The notes under the pieces were generated by a model that saw only the letters and a program-made list of their open reading frames with translations, was not told the DNA's origin and made no database searches. 64,000 bases of DNA from Macrothele yani (Eukaryota > Arthropoda > Arachnida > Araneae > Macrothelidae). The position numbers were made by a program, and so were the translations under genes. This document shows positions 1-9,984 of this stretch, one piece after another. The stretch covers positions 51,860,469 to 51,924,468 of the forward strand of contig CM076996.1 in assembly GCA_039090855.1 (NCBI GenBank), written 5' to 3'. Positions within the stretch are counted from its first letter, which is position 1. Every line of letters starts with the position of its first letter.

Positions 1-250
1 TGTCAAACTTACCCACCAAGTTTCATTCCTGTCGGTTGCTTCTTTCTGTGTGCAACTAATTTTTTGACGATGAGTGTATGTTCAATTGGGTTCATGTCGG
101 GTACATGGGTGGCCCTGGGGAAACATGGAAGCTGTCCTTGTGTGTTTTGAACCAATCCTGAATGATGCCGGCCTAGTGATGTGTTGATTTGTCTTGTTGA
201 AATACCCATTTCCGCATGGAAATACTGTCAGTCCATCTCTGTCAGGAAAT
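1..250 (-). mobile_element. Tc1-like transposase 3' fragment (Tc1-G), cut by window edge
   Basis: Read on the minus strand, about 80 codons resemble the C-terminal half of a Tc1 DDE transposase. There is a phrase like VFPCGNGYFQQD (second catalytic Asp region), a His pair like that of QDNA-CH, a WFKTHKDSF stretch, and then NPIEH, which holds the catalytic Glu, near 90-100. Frameshifts and stops separate these pieces. The 5' part is missing at about 250 and the 3' end lies off the window. Function is lost. The assignment rests on motif order only, because no terminal inverted repeat is visible here. Confidence 0.6.
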
Positions 251-445
251 ACTGTAATTACATTCAATGAATGCAATTTTTATTCTTGTTTCTTTTTTTG
301 GTTACTTATTTGGTATGATTTTATAATACCACTTGTTACATGGCAGGACATTTTGTTTTTGTCTTGCCAATATTTGGTAGCTAATTTTAGTCACATATAT
401 GACTTTTGCATTGTGAAGTTATTTTACACAGTCTCTATTTTTAAG

Positions 446-544
446 ATTTATGCCAACATGCAAGACACTTTGAAGTCAGAAGTAAAGAATTCATCAGTGG
501 CATTACAACATATCCAAGAACTAGCTCAACAGTTATATTTAAAT
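446..544 (+). CDS. Candidate host-gene exon, 33 codons, unrecognised protein
   Basis: The segment is open on the + strand. It is preceded by a pyrimidine-rich stretch ending TTTTTAAG and followed by a strong donor, GTGAGT, at 545. The encoded peptide begins IYANMQDTLK and ends with HIQELAQQLYLN. It is amphipathic and probably helical. An alternative acceptor at TTTACACAG would start the exon at 432 in another phase. No transposon motif is visible. The exon ends in phase 0, which matches the phase-0 start of the open segment at 61909. I do not recognise the protein family, and a chance ORF is possible. Confidence 0.45.
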
Positions 545-767
545 GTGAGTAGTTAGTTTAATCTTTTGCATTTCTTGCTTTATTTGAATCTACCTTTACT
601 GTGTATTACTGATATTAACCCTATTGTTTTTCCTGAAATATATCCAGTTTGATGTTATTAACCTGATCATTTAGCTTAGATTATTTCTTTTATGAAAAAA
701 AAAAAAAGAAAGAAACCCAGTTATTCAGGTTATCTTCTTTGTTAAAAACAGTTAATCAACTGATATA

Positions 768-1437
768 CACTTAAGTGACAAAAAACTGGGATACCTCTCT
801 AATACCGTGTTGATTCTCCTTGCGATCGGATAACAACAGCAACATGACCGCGCATGGACTCCATAAGCTCTTTGTAGTACTGTGGAGATAGTGCACACCA
901 TGTATTCTGAAGAGTGTCCCACAATTTTTTAATATTCACTGATGGAGGATTCCTGGCATTGATGACATGTTGAACAGCATTCCAAATGTGTTCGATAGTG
1001 TTAAAAATCTGGCAAATGAGGGGGCGAAGTCATGATGACAAGCTCTGGAATGTTCCTGCAGCCATAATCGAGTGACTGTGTGGACTTGTGCAGTGGCATG
1101 TTGTCGTGTTGAAAGAGGTTGCACCTGTCGGAGTGGCTGCATGACATGAATGGGTGCAAATGATCCCCAAAGATGATTGCTTAGCCTCCACCAGTCAGAG
1201 CAGTTTGCAGACGTATGAGGGGACCTAATGCATGCCAGCTGAAAACACCCCACACTATAATAGAGCCACCGCCAGCCTGCACTGTCCCATGTAGGCATGC
1301 AGGGAATCCATTGCCTCGTGGGGTTGTCGCCACACCCGGAGTCGGCCATCTACCCTAAACAGTTGGTAGTTGGACTAGGCTACAAGTTTCCAGTCATCTT
1401 GTGTCCAGTGGTGGTGTGCCTGAGCCCAGGCAATTTT
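768..1437 (-). mobile_element. Tc1-like transposon, 5'-truncated (Tc1-D)
   Basis: The minus strand reads through the C-terminal two thirds of a Tc1 transposase in pieces. A RVDGRLRVWR-like motif near 1350 is followed by GGSIIVWGVFSW, LFQHDNMPLHKS around the second Asp, and a degraded region where SPDxNxIEH would be. The C-terminal MESMRGHVAVV-like helix lies near 850. The outer end is TA followed by CACTTAAGTGACAAAAAACT at 768, a plausible terminal inverted repeat flanked by its TA target. The other end and the DNA-binding domain are missing beyond about 1437. Many stops are present. Confidence 0.7.
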
Positions 1438-1803
1438 GCAAAGATGTACATATAAAACCAGTTGCTACTACAAATACAGCACCAACAACAAATTTAGAAT
1501 GCAACTTATTTAAATATCTAGAAGAATATTATGAAAATCATAAAACAAAAGAGAATTAAAAGATGCACATGATGCAACAAGCTATATTAAAAAACTTCAG
1601 AAACCATTTAATATGATAAGGACTAGCTTACACATATCCTATTTGTACACAAACATCATCTAACAGTTGAAGCTATTAAATTGGGTAAAAACAGATTGAG
1701 ATAACAATGTTTCACAGGATTCAAAGTGACAGATGCAGCAAGGGCTCAAAAACTCCAACAGACATTTTTCTAAAAACGTGTAACTCAGTATCAAAACACA
1801 AAA
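1438..1803 (+). pseudogene. PLE reverse-transcriptase fragment (PLE-4)
   Basis: In broken + frames this region reads ELKDAHDATSYIKKLQ, then SLHISYLYTNI, then a shifted VEAIKLGKNRL. The order (a short helix, a SLDVxSLYTNI-like motif, then EAI) is that of the first catalytic block of Penelope-like reverse transcriptases. It runs opposite to the neighbouring PLE copy 1 and ends where that element's 3' end begins, near 1803. It is short and decayed, so the family call is tentative. Confidence 0.5.
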
Positions 1804-2090
1804 TATGATAAGCCTACTTACTAAAATGTAGTGGCTCATCTTTCAAAACATTTTCGGGACATATAGTTCATAAAGTAATATCAAAATGATGAGATGTCAC
1901 AGCAAACCAATCAAACTACTAAAACACCCCCTTAATTTATTCAGAAATAGGTACTAACAGATTACTTAACCGATATGAACAACTAAATATCCTAATTCAA
2001 ACTAGCATACAAAAACTTTGAAAAATTTACGTTAGTTGGCCTCTACTGATTTACAAATACAAATCAGTTAAAATAATAAATTACTAACTA

Positions 2091-3319
2091 CACCGACGAG
2101 CCATTACATTATGACTACCCACAGCCTAGAGAAATGAGCGCACCTGGAGACTGAACAGTGGCACAGGTAAAGTTCCCAGAGCATTCAGTATATATACAAC
2201 CCGAAGACCAGCTTTCGGTTAGAAAAGTCTTCGGAGTCAGAATGGGAAAAGCTGCTGATCTATTGGAGTTTGATAAAGGACAAATTGTGATGGCATGGCG
2301 CCTCGGAACTACGATCTTGGAAAGGCGCGGCTTGTGTGTGGGTTGTTCACGTGCCACTGTATCAAAAGTGGTACCCAGATGGCCAAACGACGAACTGTTG
2401 TCCAGCCATGTGTCGTTCGCAGCTCATTGATGCCAGAGGGGAGCGGAAACTGCCGCATATTGTTCATAGTGACTGGAGGGCTACAGTGCAACAAATCATT
2501 CACAGCTATGACAGTGGTGATCAGGGCAATGTGTCACAGTACACAGTTCATCGCAGCCTTTTCTGCGCATGGGCCTTCTTAGGTGAAGACCCAGCCGTGT
2601 CCCTTTGCTCACTGCATGTCATTGCCATCAACGCATGAAGTGAGCACAAGATTATCGAGATTGGACCGTAGATGAATTGAAGAAAGTGGCCTGGTCTGAC
2701 GAATCAAGATTCCTGGTGCATCACGTAGACGGCCAAGCACGGATACGCCAATTACCAACGGAGGCTATGGCACATGGATGCACTGTTGGGTAGAAACAGG
2801 CCAGCGGCAGCGTTGTTATACTGTGGGCGATATTTTCATGGGACACTTTAGGCTCCATTATGCCAGTAGCACAATCCCTGACAGCTGTCAAATATCTGAA
2901 CATCGTTGCAGACCAAGTTCACCCATTCATGGCAACTGTGTTCCCTACTGGTGATGGCCATTATGAACAGGATAATGTGCCATGCCACACTGTGCCAGAA
3001 TCATCAAGGAGTGGTTTGAGGAACATGCTGGTGACTTTCTGTTAATGCATTGGTCTCCAAATTCACCAGACACGAACCCAATCGAACATTTGTGGTTCGA
3101 CTTGGAAAAGTGGGTTCGCGCTAAATCAGCACCACCCCGAAATGTACGGGAACTGGAAGACCTGCTGTTGACATTATGGTACCAGATACCCCAGTATACC
3201 TATCTCCACCTTAATGAATCGATGCCATCACCACCTAAAGCAGCCGCTGCTTTGCAGGCTAAAGGGGGTCTTACAGCTTATTAGGTTGGTGGTCATAATA
3301 ATGTAATGGCTCATCGGTG
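2091..3319 (+). mobile_element. Tc1-like transposon Tc1-A, complete ends
   Basis: Terminal inverted repeats are seen directly. The left end reads CACCGACGAGCCATTACATT and the right end is its near-exact reverse complement, finishing GGCTCATCGGTG. Both are flanked by TA (2089-2090 and 3320-3321). The element is 1229 bp. It sits in the 3' tail of PLE copy 1, and PLE copy 2 carries the empty TA site at about 32769. TA duplication and a DDE transposase are standard for Tc1/mariner. Confidence 0.92.
2242..3284 (+). pseudogene. Tc1-A transposase, frameshifted
   Basis: The product would be a DD34E transposase that binds the inverted repeats and cuts and pastes the element. It starts MGKAADLLEFDKGQIV, a helix-turn-helix beginning. 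It then breaks into several frames through the first catalytic region, around WSDESRF near 2697-2710. The last third is well kept: a YEQDN block near 2965 and SPNSPDTNPIEHLW near 3060-3100, containing the catalytic Glu, ending GGLTAY. Full length would be about 340 residues. Multiple frameshifts and stops make it non-functional. Confidence 0.8.
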
Positions 3320-3399
3320 TATATACACATTTTAAGAACTAATAAATTAAAAACCCGTTAAAAAATCATAACGTCTGAACCATACAAGAATACTTTTGA

Positions 3400-3432
3400 A
3401 CGTTTTTGCCCATCTACTGTGGACATCCTCAG
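3400..3432 (-). ncRNA. Hammerhead-ribozyme-like motif in PLE copy 1 tail
   Basis: On the minus strand the sequence is CUGAGGA, then a stem-loop (UGUCCA / UGGGCA with a 7-nt loop), then AAAAACGUUC where GAAACGUUC would be expected. CUGANGA-stem II-GAAA is the hammerhead core, and PLEs are known to carry hammerhead motifs. The G-to-A change in GAAA and a mismatch in stem II suggest decay. The same motif with the same G-to-A change occurs in copy 2 (31123-31154). Confidence 0.5.
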
Positions 3433-3559
3433 AAAAAGGGTGCGAACACGTTGGGCACCAGCAACCAAGTGTTAGCAGAAGGTAAGTCTGAGATCTATAA
3501 GTGGACGGTACCACAGTGGCACCCTCTGTTGGAAACAAAGGATAAGTATTCAAACCACA

Positions 3560-3850
3560 AAAATTCCACTACTGTTTTAAATCTCCTTTTTTTTTTTCCT
3601 TTTTCTTCTCTCTTTTTTTCCCCTTCTTCTGCCCACTCCAATATTTATTTTCTAAGTGCATAAGCTCTTCCCACCCATATTTATTTTCCAAATGTATAAG
3701 CTCTTCCCAAAAATTTGATACCCTCTGTTGAAAATAAAGGATAAGTATTCAGATCACAAAAATTCCACTGCTGTTTTAAATTTCCATTTTTTTCCTTTTC
3801 TGTTCTCTCCCCCCCCTCTTCTGCCCACTCCCATATGTATTTTCCAAGTG
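3560..3850 (-). repeat. Internal tandem duplication in PLE copy 1
   Basis: Two similar blocks follow each other, 3525-3665 and 3725-3850. Both contain CTGTTTTAAAT, a T-rich run, a TTCTGCCCACTCC motif and ATAAGCTCTTC. The unit is about 190-200 bp. PLE copy 2 shows the block once, near 30930-31010, so the duplication is specific to copy 1. Confidence 0.6.
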
Positions 3851-4040
3851 TATAAGCTCTTCTCAAAAATTGATAACTGTTTTGGATCATCACGATTACA
3901 AATTCGGTTATTATTTTTTTGAATTAAAATGGTTTCAGCTATCCTCAAATGCCTTTTAGAATTGCAACTCTTTGAAATCTTAATTTGATCAAACTTGAGA
4001 TATACTTTATTATCTATACAATATTGTATCAATGCTGTTT
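3754..4040 (-). pseudogene. PLE copy 1 GIY-YIG endonuclease C-terminal part
   Basis: The minus strand reads IQYCIDNKVYLKFDQIKI, a CNSKRHLRIAETILIQ helix, then KSLYTWK. These match the PLE copy 2 protein at about 30770-30950 almost residue for residue. In PLEs the GIY-YIG nuclease nicks the target for primed reverse transcription. The upstream GIY and YIG strands are missing here because of a deletion near 4040-4100, so this piece cannot be active. Confidence 0.7.
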
Positions 4041-4817
4041 TAGTATCTTTTTCTTTTTTTTTTTGCCAATTTTTAACATGTTGGTTTAAACAATATTCTA
4101 TTTTAAAAATATTTCTTGAAATATTTTTAATAAATGGAAATGAACCAACATACGAAACAGGCTATTTTCTTTTATCGTTTCTTCTATAACACTGTTTTTT
4201 TTTCTATTTCGTGAGTCCATTTTTTTTATTTCTCTTCTCGAATATCCATATTTTACTGAAATTCCTCTTATGTATTGAAAATGCCTATTAGAAGTATGTG
4301 TAAATGCTCTTTTCAATAAGATTATAACACTACTTCTTTTTTTTTTTATGTGTTTTTGGATGGTGTGAGTCATAGCATATAAGAACCAAAATATAAAACT
4401 GTTTCCTGAAAACTGTATAATCAAAACTGGTAGAATTTTAAATCAAAATATCCAAAAATGAAAGTTGATTGTTTTCTTCAAATTCAACTGTAAATTCAGT
4501 TGTTAGATAAATGCTGTTATATTGTTTTACTAGATACTGTAATTCCATTGTATTTAACTTAGGTAATATAAACATGTCAACATAATGAAAATATGCCAAG
4601 TCGGGTTCTTTCATATTCCCAATAACCTTTTTTTCTATTTAATCCATAACTATTTCTGCATACACAGCAGACAAAGGTGATCCCTTGGGCCCTCCCTGAT
4701 TTTGCTTATAAAAGATATCATCAAAAATGAAAATGTTATCACTGATAAATAGTAGAATGTTCTGAAATTAGGGAATTATTCAAAAAATTTTGCTGTACTA
4801 ATTTTTCAAATATAATA

Positions 4818-6356
4818 CACTGCCGGACAATTGCTAAGGACGGATGACAATAGCAACGATAGCAACCATAAAATGGAAGGCAGGAAAATGTGGAAATTAG
4901 CATAAGTGCGGGATACAGTAAGACGTGTTGTGCGTATGCAAATTTTGGATTGCCGAACTTGTTCGTGACGTCACAGCGCTCATAAGAGATATAAAGGATT
5001 TGACGCGCATCGACCGTTGTTTTTCAAACGCAAAGTTGAAAGGGAAAGAATCAATTGACGAACTTGCAATTGTCAGTATGTCTTCCCGACATCACCTAGA
5101 TGATTTTATGCGTGGCCGTATTATTGGCAAGATTGAAGAAGGGCGAAAAATAACAGATGTTGCCAGGGAGTTCGACGTCAGCCACAGTGTTGTTTCAAGG
5201 CTTTGGAAATCATTTCAAACAAATGGAGAGTGTAGCAAACGTCACGGGGGAAGTCGTGTTCGCAGTACGACACCTGCAGAAGATCGGTACATAGTGCTAT
5301 CAACAAAAAGACACCGGCGCAGCACAGCTAGTGAGGTAGCAAATCAGTTTATGGCTGCTACTGGCAAGCGGATCTCCCGAAAACTGTCGCCAGACGATTG
5401 CATGAAGGAGGACTATACGCCCGCGGTCCTGTTGTGTGCATCCCATTGTCCAGACGTCACCGTACCGCCCGTTTGCAATGGTGCGATCAACATCGCAATT
5501 GGACTGATAACGACTGGTCTGCTGTCCTCTTCTCAGATGAGAGTAGATACAGTCTATTGTCTGATTGTCGACGACAACTGATCTGACGTGATAGGGGTAC
5601 TGCATATTGTCCAGCAAATATACAGGAAAGGGACCGATATCCGACATGTAGTGTCATGGTATGGGCTGGCATCATGATCAATGGCCGTACGTCCCTCTAT
5701 GTGCTTCCAACTGGAACTATGACTGGCCAACGATACATTAATGATGTTCTGCTACCTCATGTTCTCATGTTCCGTGGTGCTGTCGGTGATAGATTCATTT
5801 TCATGGACGACAACGCAACATGTCATCGAACAGTCGCTGTCCAGGAGTGTCTTGAGAGCGAGGATATTCAACGCCTCGTATGGCCAGCACGTTCTCCAGA
5901 TCTGAATCCCATTGAAAATGTGTGGGATGCTTTGGGGAGGAGTCTTTCTGGTCGCCAATGCCTTCCAATAAAAAAGGACACCCTCATCCGTGCACTGGCA
6001 GAGGAATGGGATAAATTACCCCAACAGCTGCTTGATAATGTTGTGCAAAGCATGACACGACGTGTGGAATCTTGCATCGCCCTCCATGGTGGCCATATCC
6101 CGTATTGACATCTTACGCCGGAACGCCTGCGGACGGTAATTGCATTTCTTTCATGTTTACGTATTCTGCACATAATGGCCTGTTTGTCCCTTGAACACGT
6201 TCCAAAGCCTTCTGGATTTCACAGCACAATAAATTGTCTTTCTTGTAATGTCCTGGCATTCAGACATTATTTTATTTCACTTGGCATCCAACCACACTTA
6301 CTTTTTATGCGCTATATAGCCGTTTATGATACGTCCTTAGCAATTGACCAGCAGTG
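4818..6356 (+). mobile_element. Tc1-like transposon Tc1-C, complete ends
   Basis: The left end reads CACTGCCGGACAATTGCTAA. The right end is the near reverse complement (TTAGCAATTGACCAGCAGTG). TA flanks are at 4816-4817 and 6357-6358. Length is 1539 bp. The interrupted PLE sequence reads continuously across the gap when compared with PLE copy 2 at about 29780-29800, giving an in-window empty site. It belongs to the same transposase subgroup as Tc1-B (31213-32746). Confidence 0.92.
5078..6108 (+). pseudogene. Tc1-C transposase, broken by frameshifts
   Basis: The start MSSRHHLDDFMRGRIIGKIE leads into two helix-turn-helix units, with VAREFDVSHSVVSRLWKSF then STASEVANQF. A frameshift near 5390 moves to a frame with QWCDQHRNWTDNDWSAVLF and SDESRY (first catalytic Asp). 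A second break near 5580 leads to MVWAGIMINGR, FMDDNATCHR (second Asp) and SPDLNPIENVWDALG (catalytic Glu, here followed by Asn). It ends GGHIPY at 6105, about 343 residues in all. The last 150 codons form one uninterrupted ORF, but the whole is inactive. Confidence 0.85.
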
Positions 6357-6489
6357 TAATAATTGCAAAAGGACCAGTGTACTGGGAAATAACACTTTAA
6401 CATCTAAACTAACTATAGAATATTCACTTAAATCCTGTGTAATGCGTTTTATATGGTCAATAAAGGAAAAGCTATTTTTTAAAGTAAAA

Positions 6490-6942
6490 AGGAAGCAGGG
6501 AATAAACAACTTCAAATTCACCAGCAAAATTACGTACCACAAGGGACTTTTCGAAAAGCTGAAGAGAATCGGAGCAAAATATAATATCAGGCTTGCTCCA
6601 GATCTAAAAAACAAATTAAAGAAATTCCTGCCAGCTTTAAAGCAGAAAGAAGTGGACATCCAATTGCAAGAAGGAGTAATATATTGCATCGACTGTAACT
6701 GCGGACTCAGCTATATAGGAGAAACAGGGAGAAGTATTAAATCCCGAATGAAAGAGCACCAGGCAGCTATTAGGAACATTAGTAACAAAACAGGGCTAGA
6801 AAGACTTATACAAGCAAGTGGACACTCCATAAATTGGGACTCAGTAAGAATAATCACCCAACAGTCAAACTTAGTAAAGAGGAAACTAGAAGAAGAGATC
6901 GAAATAGCAAGAAGTACCACAATTAACGGTAATTGTGGTTGA
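6490..6942 (+). CDS. PLE linker and GIY-YIG endonuclease fragment
   Basis: About 150 codons read open to the stop after GNCG. The first part (KRKQGINNFKFTSKITYHKG through LAPDLKNKLKKFLPALKQKE) is the PLE linker. The domain core then shows GVIYCIDCNCGLSYIGETGR, with the two strands of the GIY and YIG motifs, a conserved Arg in SIKSRMKEH and an EIEIARS helix with the metal-binding Glu. The enzyme would nick DNA for PLE insertion. The reverse transcriptase is absent because of 5' truncation, so this is a relic even though the domain is uninterrupted. Confidence 0.8.
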   Translation, partial: RKQGINNFKFTSKITYHKGLFEKLKRIGAKYNIRLAPDLKNKLKKFLPALKQKEVDIQLQEGVIYCIDCNCGLSYIGETGRSIKSRMKEHQAAIRNISNKTGLERLIQASGHSINWDSVRIITQQSNLVKRKLEEEIEIARSTTINGNCG

Positions 6943-6985
6943 ACACTTCTGACTGAGTGGCAGCAACTACTCCAGTGACGTAGCC

Positions 6986-7020
6986 CTGATGACGAACTAG
7001 GCTTTAGTTCGAAAATTTGA
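6986..7020 (+). ncRNA. Hammerhead ribozyme core in PLE 3' end
   Basis: Directly visible: CTGATGA at 6986-6992, one spacer base, stem GAACTA (6994-6999) closed by TAGTTC (7005-7010), then GAAA (7011-7014). This is the catalytic core order of a hammerhead: CUGAUGA, stem II, GAAA. Penelope-like elements are known to carry such self-cleaving motifs near their ends. Stem I and the short stem III are not clear, so activity is unproven. Confidence 0.65.
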
Positions 7021-7170
7021 CCACCAATTTTTTTGAATAATAACCTCTATAAGACCCGTAAAAAAGTAATTCCACAGTAAAACTACTTTTCATACATAAT
7101 GGAGCCAAACATTTTTAAGTGTTTCTTTCTAACTGAATAAGTGGTGAATTTTGCTTAGATACAATTAACC

Positions 7171-7440
7171 GCATTGGGTAACCTTTTTATGGGTTCTAAT
7201 TTTGGAAAATTTTTTGGTACACTTGCAACAATTGGGTGTGAAGCCTTTTTAATAACATCAGGTAAAACTCTGATTTCTCACCTTTGCCAAAAACTGAATT
7301 TGTTTTTCCATTGGATCTCTATCAGCATTGGTACATTTTCAATCAATTACAGTTTTTTTTATTTTGTTATTATAATCTTCAGTATTCAAAATAACTATCT
7401 GTACTGTTTTGTCAGCTTCCCAAAACTTTAAAGATGGATT
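7171..7440 (-). pseudogene. PLE copy 1 N-terminal protein region
   Basis: The minus strand matches the N-terminal ORF of PLE copy 2 (29420-29653). Recognisable segments are IENVPILIEIQWKNKF, RVLPDVIKK and SVPKFFPKLEPIKR, with stop codons and shifts. It lies upstream of the RT region, from which it is separated by the foreign PLE insert at 6490-7075. I know no separate function for this part of PLE proteins. Confidence 0.6.
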
Positions 7441-7483
7441 CTGTCTTAACATCAGAAGTTCCTTTTTTTTCATATTTCAATTT

Positions 7484-7548
7484 ATACATACATACATACA
7501 TACATACATACATACATACATACATACATACATACATACATACATACT
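7484..7548. repeat. (CATA)n microsatellite
   Basis: About 16 copies of a TACA/CATA tetranucleotide run without interruption at the 5' edge of PLE copy 1, next to the LINE-B 3' end region. Confidence 0.95.
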
Positions 7549-7762
7549 AAGCTGTTCTCTGAGATTCAGACGTTAGCTCCTCAAAAAAAAAAAACAAAAA
7601 AAAAAACTACCAGATAAATTTTTAACTGATTATTTACATACTGTTGCCGTATCAAATCCTCCATTTACAGCGGTCTTGACACACAATTCAGGCTTCACTG
7701 ACTTCCATCACAGGACATACACAAGACCTTCTATACTTCATACTCATAATCTTTTTCTCATG

Positions 7763-7988
7763 TGCCGCCCCAGTGGCGCGGTGGTCTAAACGATGGCTTC
7801 TGATCATTCGTCCGAAAGGGGCCCGGGTTCGAATCCAGTGAGGCATGGATGTTGTGTTTGTCTTACGTCACTGGCTCTCTCCCTTACCTGGAGTCAGTGG
7901 CCCTAAATTAGGGATGGGCAACTGCTTATAGACCATTGAGTTGCTCACGGTGGTCATAAAACCTCCAATCAAAAAAAAAAAAAAAAAA
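7763..7988 (+). mobile_element. tRNA-derived SINE with poly(A) tail
   Basis: The head has an A-box-like TGGCGCGGTGGTCTAA and a B-box GGTTCGAATCC with tRNA-like spacing. A roughly 130-bp body and an 18-A tail follow. It is flanked by an exact 8-bp duplication, TTCTCATG (7755-7762 and 7989-7996). It is inserted in the 3' tail of LINE-B. It would be transcribed by RNA polymerase III from the internal boxes and copied by a LINE. It is not a functional tRNA gene. Confidence 0.85.
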
Positions 7989-9220
7989 TTCTCATGCATA
8001 CACTCCGGAATCTGATCTTCCCATGACTTCCTTGACCACCTTCTTCCATTCCTTCCTGCCACTCGGGCTAAAATTTTTTTCTTAGTAAGCATCTCATCAC
8101 CCATTCTTTCAACATGGCCAAACCACTGAAGAATATTAGTCTCCACCTTACTAACAACATTTTGCTTCACATTTCACAACTTCAACACATTATCATTCCT
8201 CACATGATCAGAGTGTGACTTGCCAGAAACCACCCCATAAGTAATACATTTCTCTAGCACACAAACAACTCGTATGTCTCTTTTGTAGTACCCAGGTTTC
8301 ACTGCCACACATCAGAGTAGGAACAATTACACTTTGATACACTGCCATGCACAACTCTCTTGAGAACCCATCATTTCTATGAAAACCTAAAGCAGCTATG
8401 ACTTTCAATAAAGAATTCACTCGTCTACTAATTTCACCATCCAATTTGTTCTCTCTGTCAAACATGCTTCTTAAATACGTGAACTCTTCACCTGGTCAAT
8501 CACTGTGCCATTTAGACTTATCTTGCATTCAGTACTACCAGTTCCTCCTTCAAAAACCATAGCTTTGGTTTTTCCCTTATTTATACTCAGTTTCAATTTC
8601 ATGCAAACTTTGTATATCCGGGACAACATACTCTGCAACTTACTTTTGCTCTCTGCCAACAGGACTGTGTCATCAGCATACTGCGATCTCCACACATGGA
8701 TGTTACCAAGACATGATCCAGGATTGTCCATCTTGGCATCTCGCATCCATAAATATATTAAACAGCCATGATGACATAACACAACCATGTCTGACTCCTT
8801 CACCAATAGAAAACCATTTTGATAAAACTCTATTCACTTGTATACAAGCTATACTGCCAGCATACATGGTTTTTACACTGCTAAGTAGATTCCCAGCAAC
8901 ACCATATTTATTCAATACCTTCCACAAAAGTAACCTATTTATTCGATCATAAGCTTTCTCTAAATCTATGAAGGCAGCAAAAACTTTCTCGCCAACAGCC
9001 AGATACTTTTCAACCATCACGCGTAATGCAAAAATTATGGTTAGTGCAGTTTTTACCAGGCATAAAACCATTCTGAACATTCCACACTTTCTCTGTTGTA
9101 TTACGTTGTACTTTTCAGTAATGACCTTTCATTATTGAAACCAAACACTTTTCCTGGCACACTGAATAGTCTAATACCATGATAGTTCTTGCATTCAGTC
9201 TGATCACGTTTTCCCTTATA
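7989..9220 (-). pseudogene. LINE-B copy 1 reverse transcriptase, C-terminal half
   Basis: Broken minus-strand frames give FAAFIDLEKAYDRINR (first catalytic Asp) near 8960, GEGVRHGCVMSSWLF near 8810, QYADDTVLLAESKSKLQS (catalytic Asp pair) near 8660, and then LKLSINKGKTKAMVF. The C-terminal region has VIVPTLMCGSETWVL and QWFGHVERMGDEMLTKK. These are standard non-LTR RT blocks in order. At least three frameshifts occur, near 8806, 8465 and 8180. The upstream part of the domain is separated by the hAT-1 insertion at 9301. Confidence 0.85.
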
Positions 9221-9756
9221 CTAGGGAACAATGATAGCATCCTTCCAATCCCGAGAGACCATTTCCAACTTCCAGCGCAACTGGCAAATTTCAGTTAACC
9301 CAGAGTTTGCACCGGTCAAAAAAGTGCTTAAAAGTGCTAAATATATATATTTTTATTTTTTAAGGGCCCTTAAAAGTACTAAATATTTCACCAAGTCCTT
9401 AAAAAGTCCTTAATTTTACTTTCAGAACTCGGAACGTCTGATTCTAGATTTTTGTTGCCGAGTAAACTTCCTCCAACTTATAAACGCAGTGCTTCCTCAT
9501 TGTTTCTCGTGCATATGTCGTGTCACATTGCAGGAGCGCACGGTGTGGGATGGTGGGAAATTTCTCATGATCTGGGGTGTTGATATTACAACAGAAAAAA
9601 AAAACACGCTTTTGCGGTGATGTCATTGTTCTTAGTGGAGGCTCCGGTGATGATGAGTGGTTTGGGTTTCGTTTGATCATCGACCGTTTTATTAGTTATG
9701 GATTATGAGAACTACTTTTAATTTTCTTTGTATGTGTTGTGTGCATTGCTGGTATT

Positions 9757-9916
9757 ATAGGAAAATGTGTGTTTAATAAGTTATGGCTAGAAAAGGAGCC
9801 GTACAGGGCATGGTTGACAACGGATACAGATAGGCATGAAGCAAAGTGTCTACTATGCAGTGAAGTATTTGACATCAGTAGTTTGGGTGAAACTCGGCTT
9901 AAAGTTCACATGAGAG
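9757..9916 (+). CDS. hAT-1 exon 1, BED-type zinc finger
   Basis: The peptide reads KCVFNKLWLEKEPYRAWL, then DRHEAKCLLCSEVFDISSLG, and ends LKVHMR at a donor AGAG|GTATGT (9916/9917). The CxxC pair and the conserved Trp/Tyr context are those of BED-like fingers at the N-terminus of hAT transposases, which bind the element ends. The second His comes from exon 2: joining to 22458 in frame gives His-Met-Arg-Glu-Lys-His, completing the Cys2His2 site. The start codon is uncertain because there is no clear ATG just upstream. Confidence 0.7.
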
Positions 9917-9984
9917 GTATGTGTTCAACATTTTTTTTATTAATATTTAAAATTAAATTCGTGCAATATAATCAAACTATTTGA

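Larger units (their letters stand above)
6490..7075 (+). mobile_element. 5'-truncated PLE 3' end inserted in PLE copy 1
   Basis: The 586-bp insert is flanked by AGTAAAA on both sides (6483-6489 and 7076-7082), a target duplication. PLE copy 2 has no insert at this position. It contains the linker and GIY-YIG domain of a PLE whose sequence differs from copies 1 and 2, followed by a short 3' region with a hammerhead-like motif. 5' truncation is usual for target-primed insertion. Confidence 0.8.
1804..7475 (-). mobile_element. Penelope-like element, copy 1, with three insertions
   Basis: This is the inverted relative of the PLE at 29147-33055. Shared blocks cover the N-terminal region (7171-7440), the reverse-transcriptase core (about 4340-4817 and 6357-6482), the GIY-YIG C-terminal region (3754-4040) and a long 3' tail ending at a common CTTATCATAT near 1804. 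On the minus strand the core reads GPKGSPLSAVYAE, then YFHYVDMFIL, where copy 2 has YVDDNF, so the second catalytic Asp is lost. Insertions are Tc1-A (2091-3319), Tc1-C (4818-6356) and a foreign PLE 3' end (6490-7075). Each is absent at the same site in copy 2. The element is dead. Confidence 0.8.

Noticed and set aside
7763..7840. A tRNA gene suggested by GGTTCGAATCC and an upstream A-box
   Set aside because: There is no acceptor stem or cloverleaf, the unit continues into a SINE body with poly(A), and it is flanked by a target duplication. It is annotated as a SINE.
9739..9984. A host zinc-finger gene
   Set aside because: The finger completes in phase with the hAT-1 transposase exon and lies between the hAT-1 ends, so it is part of the transposon.
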